Below are positions 57,845-64,000 of a stretch of DNA of 64,000 nucleotides, piece by piece. Source of the DNA: DLAJ01 sp023663615 (GTDB lineage: Bacteria > Bacillota > Clostridia > Lachnospirales > Lachnospiraceae); the NCBI GenBank assembly GCA_023663615.1, contig JAMPHA010000001.1, positions 124,001 to 188,000 of the forward strand. The letters run 5' to 3'. The notes under the pieces were generated by a model that saw only the letters and a program-made list of their open reading frames with translations, did no database searches and was not told the origin of the DNA. Numbering within the stretch: the first letter of the stretch is position 1; each line of letters begins with the position of its first letter. The position numbers were made by a program, and so were the translations under genes.

Positions 57845-58041
57845 ATAGACGAATGATCTGCGGCGCATGGATTTTGGATGGCGCTGTGAGACAGCGGTGT
57901 GGTTCCCGCATGGCGGGAAAGGGCGGCATACCGTCTATGTTTCGTAGGGTTTCCCGTGTCACCGCGTTAAGGTCAAAGAGTACAAGTAAAGGTGGTACCG
58001 CGTATAACGCCCTTTGCAGAGAATCTGCGAAGGGCGTTTTT
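57845..58041 (+). promoter_or_regulatory. T-box leader of valS with terminator
   Basis: The conserved T-box AAAGGTGGTACCGCG is at 57988-58002; its TGGT can pair with the ACCA end of uncharged tRNA whose discriminator is A, as in tRNA-Val. A stem I base is visible (ATAGACG 57845-57851 with CGTCTAT 57932-57938). The terminator (CGCCCTTTGCAGA 58008-58020 with 58024-58036, then TTTTT) follows. Uncharged tRNA-Val should stabilise the antiterminator and allow valS transcription. The specifier codon could not be fixed with confidence. Confidence 0.93.
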
Positions 58042-58077
58042 GGAACAAAAGGGAGATAGGAAGAAGGAGCGTTTACA

Positions 58078-60741
58078 ATGAGTAAGGAACTGGCAAAGAC
58101 CTATGAGCCCCATGGCTTGGAGGAGCGAATCTATCAAAAATGGCTGGACAAAAAATACTTTCATGCGGAGGTGGATGAGACCAAAAAGCCCTTTACCATT
58201 GTGATCCCCCCTCCAAACATCACCGGTCAGCTTCATATGGGACATGCGCTGGACGAGACGATGCAGGACATACTGATCCGTTTTAAGCGGATGCAGGGCT
58301 ATAACACATTATGGCAGCCGGGAACGGACCACGCGAGTATCGCGACGGAGGTTAAGATCATCGAGACCCTGAAAGAGCAGGGAATCGACAAGCACGATCT
58401 CGGCAGAGAGAAATTTTTGGAGCGTGCGTGGGAGTGGAAAAAAGAATACGGCGGACGCATCCTCAACCAGCTCAAAAAGCTCGGTTCGTCCTGTGATTGG
58501 GACAGGGAACGCTTTACGATGGACGAGGGCTGTAATAAGGCAGTGACCGAAGTCTTTGTCAAAATGCACGAAAAAGGCTGGATCTATAGGGGTGCGCGCA
58601 TGATCAACTGGTGCCCTGTCTGCAATACGTCCATCTCCGACGCGGAAGTGGAATATGAGGAGCAGAAAGGATGTTTCTGGCATATCAAGTATCCGCTTGT
58701 GGATGAGAACGGACAGCCGAGCAAGACGGAGTTTTTGGAATTTGCAACGACGCGTCCGGAGACGATGCTCGGCGATACGGCGGTCGCCGTCCATCCGCAG
58801 GATGAGCGTTATGCGTATCTGCACGGGCGGTCCGTATGGCTGCCGATTGTGAATAAGGCGATCCCCGTTGTGGAGGACGACTATGTGGATATGGAGTTCG
58901 GAACGGGCGTTGTCAAGATCACGCCTGCGCATGATCCGAACGACTTTGAAGTCGGAAAGCGGCACGGACTTGCCCTTGTCAATATTTTGAACGACGATGC
59001 GACCATCAACGAGAACGGCGGAAAATATCAGGGAATGGACCGCTATGAGGCGAGAAAGCGGATCGTGGAGGAGCTTGATAAGCTCGGACTTCTTGTCCGC
59101 ATCGAGGATTATTCCCACAACGTCGGCACGCACGACCGCTGCGGCACGACGATCGAGCCGATGGTAAAAGAGCAATGGTTTGTCAGGATGGAGGAGCTGA
59201 TCAAACCCGCCGTGAAAGCGGTAAAGGACGGCGAGGTGAAGCTCATTCCCGAAAGCATGAAAAAGACCTATTTTAACTGGACCGATAATATCCGCGACTG
59301 GTGTATTTCCAGACAGCTCTGGTGGGGACACCGGATCCCGGCCTATTACTGCGGCGGATGCGGGGAGACGGTAGTCGCAAAAGAGCAGCCGTCAGTATGT
59401 CCGAAGTGCGGCGGCACGCATTTTACGCAGGACGAGGATACGCTCGATACATGGTTTTCCTCGGCGCTCTGGCCGTTTTCGACGCTCGGCTGGCCCGAAA
59501 AGACAAAGGAGCTTTCCTATTTTTATCCGACGGATGTGCTTGTGACCGGATACGACATCATCTTTTTCTGGGTCATCCGCATGATCTTTTCGGGTTATGA
59601 GCAGATGGGAGAGCGCCCGTTCCATACCGTACTGTTCCACGGGCTGGTGCGGGATTCCGAGGGACGCAAAATGTCAAAATCGCTCGGCAACGGCATCGAT
59701 CCGCTGGAGGTGATCGAAAAGTACGGCGCGGATGCGCTGCGCCTGACGCTCATCACGGGCAACGCACCCGGCAATGATATGCGTTTTTACTATGAGCGCG
59801 TGGAGGCGAACCGCAATTTCTGCAATAAAATATGGAACGCATCCCGTTTCATCCTGATGAATATGGGCGGGAAGGAAGTTCATGCGCCTGCGCCCGAAAC
59901 GCTGCAGCCGGTGGACGAGTGGATCATTTCGAAGCTCAATGACGTGGTGCGTGAAGTGACCGACAATATGGAGCATTATGAGCTTGGGATCGCCGTACAG
60001 AAAATTTATGATTTTATTTGGGATGAATTCTGCGACTGGTATATTGAGATGGTAAAGCCGCGCCTGTATAATACGGATGATAAGGAGAGCCAGAACGCCG
60101 CGCTTTATACCTTAAAGACCGTTCTGATCGACGCCTTAAAGCTGCTGCATCCGTACATGCCGTTCATCACGGAGGAAATCTTTACGACGCTGCAGAGCGA
60201 AGAAGAATCCATCATGGTCAGCGCATGGCCGGTCTATGACGGGGCGAAGGCATTCAAGAAGCAGGAACAAGCGATCGAGACGATCAAGGAGGCGGTGCGC
60301 GGCATCCGCAATGTGCGCGCGCAGATGAACGTTGTTCCGAGCCGCAAGGCGCTCGTGTATGTCGTATCGGAAAGCGAAGAACTACTTCAGATCTTTGAAG
60401 AGGGAAAATTGTTCTTCCAGTCGCTCGCTTATGCGTCTGACGTTTTATTGCAGAAGGACAAGAGCGGCATCGCCGATGACGCCGTATCGGTCGTGATCCC
60501 GAATGCGACGTTGTACATCCCGTTTGCGGAGCTTGTGGACATCGGCAAAGAGATCGAGCGCCTTCGCAAAGAGGAGCAGCGGCTGACGGGCGAGCTTGCG
60601 CGTGTGAACGGGATGCTCTCGAACGAGCGCTTTATCGGGAAAGCGCCGGCGGCGAAAATTGCCGAGGAGCGCGCAAAGCTGGAGAAATATGAGCAGATGA
60701 TGGCGCAGGTGCAAGAACGGCTGCGTCAGCTTGAAAAATAG
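58078..60741 (+). CDS. valS: valyl-tRNA synthetase
   Basis: An 887-residue class I aminoacyl-tRNA synthetase. The HIGH motif is in PPNITGQLHMGHALDETMQD and the second signature is GRKMSKSLGNGIDP. The editing domain lies between (about 190-400), with TTRPETMLGDTAVAVHP. The helical anticodon-binding domain and the C-terminal coiled coil (about 800-887: IGKEIERLRKEEQRLTGE) complete the protein. It starts at the ATG at 58078, after AAGGAG, and is preceded by a T-box leader, so expression rises on valine starvation. Confidence 0.98.
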   Translation: MSKELAKTYEPHGLEERIYQKWLDKKYFHAEVDETKKPFTIVIPPPNITGQLHMGHALDETMQDILIRFKRMQGYNTLWQPGTDHASIATEVKIIETLKEQGIDKHDLGREKFLERAWEWKKEYGGRILNQLKKLGSSCDWDRERFTMDEGCNKAVTEVFVKMHEKGWIYRGARMINWCPVCNTSISDAEVEYEEQKGCFWHIKYPLVDENGQPSKTEFLEFATTRPETMLGDTAVAVHPQDERYAYLHGRSVWLPIVNKAIPVVEDDYVDMEFGTGVVKITPAHDPNDFEVGKRHGLALVNILNDDATINENGGKYQGMDRYEARKRIVEELDKLGLLVRIEDYSHNVGTHDRCGTTIEPMVKEQWFVRMEELIKPAVKAVKDGEVKLIPESMKKTYFNWTDNIRDWCISRQLWWGHRIPAYYCGGCGETVVAKEQPSVCPKCGGTHFTQDEDTLDTWFSSALWPFSTLGWPEKTKELSYFYPTDVLVTGYDIIFFWVIRMIFSGYEQMGERPFHTVLFHGLVRDSEGRKMSKSLGNGIDPLEVIEKYGADALRLTLITGNAPGNDMRFYYERVEANRNFCNKIWNASRFILMNMGGKEVHAPAPETLQPVDEWIISKLNDVVREVTDNMEHYELGIAVQKIYDFIWDEFCDWYIEMVKPRLYNTDDKESQNAALYTLKTVLIDALKLLHPYMPFITEEIFTTLQSEEESIMVSAWPVYDGAKAFKKQEQAIETIKEAVRGIRNVRAQMNVVPSRKALVYVVSESEELLQIFEEGKLFFQSLAYASDVLLQKDKSGIADDAVSVVIPNATLYIPFAELVDIGKEIERLRKEEQRLTGELARVNGMLSNERFIGKAPAAKIAEERAKLEKYEQMMAQVQERLRQLEK

Positions 60742-60831
60742 ACCGCAAATGGTTGTAAAGGTCAGGGAAGACGCATATCAGTGTAAATAGGCAGTCTGTT
60801 TCTGCCGGAGAGGGAAGGGAAGGAAAGCGGT

Positions 60832-62274
60832 ATGGAAATAGAACAGGGGACGCAATCAGAGGTGCAGGAGACCGTACAGGACGATTGGGCGCTTGCCGGG
60901 AATCATATCACGATTTCCGAAGATTCCATGCAGGCATTTCTCTTTTTACAGCCCAAGCCGAACGGGGAGAGTTATGACAGGGAAGAATTAAAGGAGCGTC
61001 TTCGCGCCGAGGGTGTTGTCAGCGGCTTTCATGAGTCGAATCTGGCGGCAATGGCCAAAAAGAAGGTGTATAACAGGGAAGTGCTCGTCGCGCAGGGAGC
61101 TCCTCCCATACCGGGAACGCCCGGTCGTTATGACTATGAGATCGAGACGGAAGATTATGCGAAGCATCCGCGTATCCGCGAGGATGGTTCGGTGGATTAT
61201 CAGAGCATGAATCTGTTGCAGAATGTGCAGGAAGGACAGGTGATCGCCGTTTATCACGCGGCGGTGCAGGGAACGGACGGAGAGGATGTGCGCGGACGGA
61301 GACTGCGCGCGGAGGTGTGCAGAGAGCTTCCGGCGCTGCGCGGACGCGGGATCGCCTTAAAAGAGGGAACCGAAGAGCCGACCTATATTGCGCAGACGGA
61401 AGGAAAGCTGATATTCAGGGACGATCAGATCGAGATTTGTAATGTCCACGAGATCAAGGGCGATGTGGATATTTTGATTGGCAAAGTGGAATTTTTCGGC
61501 GATATTGTGATCGACGGCAACGTTGCGGCTGGAACGGTCATCCGGGCGGGAAAGAGCCTGACGATCAGCGGCACGGTCGAGGGCGCGGATATTTATGCGG
61601 GCGGCGACATCGTTCTGCGCCGCGGCGTACAGGGGAATGAAAAGGGACGCATCCGCTCCAGAGGAAATGTGTATGCCGACTTTTTGGAGCATTGCACGGT
61701 CGAGGCGCGGGGTAACGTTATGGCAAACTATATCCTGAATTCAGAGGTGGCGGCGGAAGGCGAAGTAACGGCAACCGGAAGACGCGGTATGATTCTTGGC
61801 GGCTATGTCCATGGTTTTCAGGGGATTAAGGCGATGTGCGTCGGCAGCGATAAAGAGATCAAGACCATTCTCCATGCAGGCTGCGAGCAGAAGGTCTACG
61901 AGCAGAATATTGAAAACCGCAGAGAGGAAGCGGAGATCATGCAGCAGCTGGAGGAGATGGAGGATCGCGCAGAAGTGCTCCGCAAACAGCTGACGATCCG
62001 TTCTAAGGATCAGACGCTCATCCGCGAGTGCAATGAGCTGCTTCAGGAGCGGGAGAAGCTGACGGAGCGCGCAAAGGAGCTGCAGGCCGAGAAACAGATG
62101 CTGCAAAAGCAGATGGAGGAAGGGCGGCAGTCCGCGATCCGCGTGGAAGATAAGCTCTATGCCGGATCGGTCATCAGCGTGAATAACGCGCAGCAGGCAA
62201 TCACCGCGAACACCTGCTTTATGCAGTACAAGAGTATTTCCGGCATCATTCAGGGAACTGTTATCCGGGTATAA
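60832..62274 (+). CDS. DUF342 protein, FapA-like (polymer-forming-type repeats)
   Basis: A 480-residue DUF342/FapA-family protein. Residues 1-190 are an alpha/beta region (FLFLQPKPNGESYDREELKE), followed by a parallel beta-helix with stacked turns (about 200-350: GDVDILIGKVEFFGDIVIDG, ADIYAGGDIVLRRGVQG). A coiled-coil helix (about 365-440) and a last beta part (VEDKLYAGSVISVNNAQQ) follow. FapA proteins are linked to flagellar assembly or membrane organisation, but many anaerobes carry them without flagellar genes nearby, as here. AGGGAAGGAAAG lies before the ATG. Confidence 0.85.
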   Translation: MEIEQGTQSEVQETVQDDWALAGNHITISEDSMQAFLFLQPKPNGESYDREELKERLRAEGVVSGFHESNLAAMAKKKVYNREVLVAQGAPPIPGTPGRYDYEIETEDYAKHPRIREDGSVDYQSMNLLQNVQEGQVIAVYHAAVQGTDGEDVRGRRLRAEVCRELPALRGRGIALKEGTEEPTYIAQTEGKLIFRDDQIEICNVHEIKGDVDILIGKVEFFGDIVIDGNVAAGTVIRAGKSLTISGTVEGADIYAGGDIVLRRGVQGNEKGRIRSRGNVYADFLEHCTVEARGNVMANYILNSEVAAEGEVTATGRRGMILGGYVHGFQGIKAMCVGSDKEIKTILHAGCEQKVYEQNIENRREEAEIMQQLEEMEDRAEVLRKQLTIRSKDQTLIRECNELLQEREKLTERAKELQAEKQMLQKQMEEGRQSAIRVEDKLYAGSVISVNNAQQAITANTCFMQYKSISGIIQGTVIRV

Positions 62275-62281
62275 CGAATCT

Positions 62282-62399
62282 TAGGGCATAGCGGGCAGAA
62301 CGGTATCGCAAAAGAATCGGGCATAGCGGGCAGAACGGTATTGCAGGGATCGGAGCATAGCGGACAGGAAGAGATCGGGCATCAGGGCGTAACAGACAG
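62282..62399 (+). repeat. intergenic repeats, about 33-bp x 3-4, before folC
   Basis: Copies begin near 62282, 62317, 62350 and 62375 and share GGGCATAGCGGGCAGAACGGTAT in the first two, with decay in the last two. They fill the gap between the DUF342 gene and folC and run up to its start codon. No hairpin terminator or good promoter is visible in this gap. Confidence 0.8.
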
Positions 62400-63839
62400 A
62401 TGGAACAGATAACATATCAGGAGGCGACGGCGTATCTTTTGTCGATACCCAAATTTACGGGAAAGCATACGATGGAGGATACGCGCCGTTTTTATCAATT
62501 TATGGGGAGTCCGTGCGCGGATGCGCGGATCATCCATGTAGCGGGGACGAACGGGAAGGGATCGGTCTGTACCTACCTGCGGAGCATGTTGGAGCGGTGC
62601 GCTCATCATACCGCGCTGTTTGTATCACCGCATCTGGTGACGATGCGGGAGCGTTTTCTTTTTGACGGGGAACCGGTTTCCGAGGAGGCGTTTTGCGCAT
62701 CGTTTGCCGCTGTCGCGAGGGCGCTCTGCGCCTATCAGGGAAAAAAGGATGCCGTATCGCTAAAGACGCTGCGGGAGCTTTCTTATCATCCGTCCTTTTT
62801 TGAAATGTTGTTTTTTATGTTCCTGCAATGTAAGGAAACGGCGGGGGCGGATGACGTGATCTTAGAGACGGGGCTTGGCGGCAGGCTGGACGCGACGAAC
62901 TGTATGCCGAAGAAAGCGCTGTGCGTGATCACGCGGATCGCGCTGGATCACACGGAATATCTGGGGGATACGACGGCACAGATCGCGCGGGAAAAAGCGG
63001 GGATCTTCCGGCAGGGAACGCCGGTGGTCAGTCTGTATTCCGATAAAGAAAGCAAAGAGGTCATCGAAACGTGCGCAAAAGAGCGGAACGCGCCGCTTGT
63101 GTTTGTCGATTCGCGCGATTTCAAAATTGAAGGAATTACCAACAAAAGCATTGCTTTTTCGTTTCAATCTGTATATTATAATTCTATCAGCCTTTCACTC
63201 GCAACCACCGCGTGCTATCAGGCGGAGAACGCCGCGCTCGCGCTGCGGGCGTTAGAGGTGCTTTCGCAGGACGCAGGATGGAAAAAGAGCATCGCAGCGG
63301 GACAGGAAACGACAGCCGCGGCGGAACAGAAGGCGGCAGCCGGGGCGGGAGAGGCGTTTGGTTTGGCGGCGCCCCCTACGGAGCGCGAACTGCGGGAGGG
63401 ACTTGCGGCGGCGCATTGGGAAGGGCGGATGGAAGAAGTATTGCCGGAAGTGTATCTGGACGGAGCGCATAATGAGGACGGGATACGGGCGCTGCTTCAT
63501 ACGGTGCGGCGGACCGGGCCGGACAGGGAGAATGTGCTCATACTTGCCATTGTGGCGGACAAGCGCTATGAAAGGATGGCGGAGCTGATCGCGCGTTCCG
63601 GATTGTTTTTGAGGGTATATGTGACGTCTGCGGGCGGGGAGAGAGCGCTTGCGCAGGAAGCGCTTGCCGGGGCGTTGATCAGTTATGGACAAAGGAATTG
63701 TATGGTGTATGAGCAGCCGGAGCAGGCATTTTCATGCTGCCTTGCGGAGCGCGCGGAGAATGAGCGCGTATACGTTGCCGGTTCCTTATACTTGATCGGG
63801 CGGATAAAGGCATATTTAGGGAGGAATTCTGATGATTAA
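62400..63839 (+). CDS. folC: bifunctional folylpolyglutamate/dihydrofolate synthase
   Basis: A 479-residue Mur-ligase-fold enzyme that adds glutamate to folates. The P-loop is VAGTNGKGSVCTYL (about 50-60). Other family blocks are ETGLGGRLDATN, ITRIALDHTEYLGDT with the carbamylated-lysine segment AREKAGIF, and the C-terminal domain with LDGAHNEDGI. A low-complexity insertion of about 35 residues (AGQETTAAAEQKAAAGAGEA) separates the two domains. The ATG at 62400 has only a weak ribosome binding site. The next ORF overlaps the folC stop by 8 bp. Confidence 0.93.
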   Translation: MEQITYQEATAYLLSIPKFTGKHTMEDTRRFYQFMGSPCADARIIHVAGTNGKGSVCTYLRSMLERCAHHTALFVSPHLVTMRERFLFDGEPVSEEAFCASFAAVARALCAYQGKKDAVSLKTLRELSYHPSFFEMLFFMFLQCKETAGADDVILETGLGGRLDATNCMPKKALCVITRIALDHTEYLGDTTAQIAREKAGIFRQGTPVVSLYSDKESKEVIETCAKERNAPLVFVDSRDFKIEGITNKSIAFSFQSVYYNSISLSLATTACYQAENAALALRALEVLSQDAGWKKSIAAGQETTAAAEQKAAAGAGEAFGLAAPPTERELREGLAAAHWEGRMEEVLPEVYLDGAHNEDGIRALLHTVRRTGPDRENVLILAIVADKRYERMAELIARSGLFLRVYVTSAGGERALAQEALAGALISYGQRNCMVYEQPEQAFSCCLAERAENERVYVAGSLYLIGRIKAYLGRNSDD

Positions 63840-63975
63840 CTTTGAGGAGGAGCTCAAGAAGTTTCATCCCAGCGTAGAGATAGAAGAGGCAGAGGATGTG
63901 TTATACAGTCAGGATACGACGGATTTAGCTGACGTACTGGTAGATGTGATCAAAGAGGCAAAGGAAGAAGAATAG
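63832..63975 (+). CDS. 47-residue acidic protein coupled to folC
   Basis: A 47-codon frame starting MINFEEELKKFHPSVEIEEA, with an AGGGAGGAATTC site upstream of its ATG. The protein is strongly acidic (ending KEAKEEE) and probably one or two helices. It overlaps the end of folC by 8 bp, which suggests translational coupling. No family is known. It is followed 10 bp later by another start codon, so it is a middle gene in an operon. Confidence 0.7.
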   Translation: MINFEEELKKFHPSVEIEEAEDVLYSQDTTDLADVLVDVIKEAKEEE

Positions 63976-63985
63976 GAGCGACGCT

Positions 63986-64000
63986 ATGGAGTGTTATAAC
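63986..64000 (+). CDS. start of a further gene, cut by the window edge
   Basis: AGGAG (63974-63978) is 7 bp before an ATG at 63986, which opens MECYN. Only five codons are inside the window, so nothing about the product can be said. The spacing indicates continuation of the folC transcript. Confidence 0.4.

Overview
The window looks like chromosomal DNA of a strictly anaerobic, low-oxygen-tolerance Firmicute, most likely a gut-type Lachnospiraceae or close Clostridia relative. This is inferred from gene content: 2-oxoacid:ferredoxin oxidoreductase next to rubrerythrin, a T-box leader on valS, a GlnRS, LacI-controlled carbohydrate ABC transporters without their own ATPase, a Crh-like HPr, a FapA-type DUF342 protein and strong AGGAGG-type ribosome binding sites. 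No rRNA, tRNA, phage, IS element or CRISPR array was seen.

Layout. 1-12 kb: a small membrane protein, a PD-(D/E)XK (Rpn-type) nuclease, a PocR-GAF-PAS-GGDEF-EAL cyclic-di-GMP protein, a DHH phosphoesterase, glnS, a DUF2225 protein overlapping a MocR/PdxR-type regulator, an acidic membrane-anchored protein and a TetR regulator. 12-19 kb: a Crh-like HPr, a Cas4-like nuclease/XPD-type helicase behind a large nested hairpin, convergent nfo, then an ABC exporter controlled by an XRE-TPR regulator with direct repeats between the two genes. 19-27 kb: a long non-coding stretch with evenly spaced DnaA-box-like sites, a PadR-HAAS-DUF4097 operon with paired palindromic operators, a 1404-residue hybrid histidine kinase containing a degenerate HD-GYP domain, and an ECF-type S component. 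27-37 kb: rubrerythrin and a two-polypeptide oxidoreductase (alpha-beta and gamma-delta fusions), a 7TMR-DISM GGDEF protein, another S component and a secreted transglutaminase-like protein.

37-55.6 kb is the most distinctive region: a beta-1,4-galactan utilization locus. A LacI regulator is followed by an intracellular GH53 galactanase, a 976-residue secreted solute-binding protein with two N-terminal beta-sandwich-like regions, a permease pair, an NHL-repeat/TPR membrane protein, a Yip1-family membrane protein, a DUF5696 exoprotein, a second permease pair, a lipoprotein solute-binding protein carrying a C-terminal carbohydrate-binding module, and a lipoprotein GH53 galactanase carrying two copies of that module. 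The parts fit surface cleavage of galactan, capture on the same kind of module, import by one or two transporters that need an ATPase encoded elsewhere, and final cleavage in the cytoplasm.

55.6-64 kb: an apparent in-frame fusion of a truncated MATE transporter to the tail of a cytidylate-kinase-like protein, behind an attenuator-like leader; an unrecognised 169-residue protein; T-box-valS; a DUF342 protein; folC; a 47-residue acidic protein; and the first codons of another gene at the edge.

A recurring feature is in-frame tandem repeats expanding linkers inside otherwise ordinary proteins, plus several intergenic tracts of about 33-38 bp repeated about three times.
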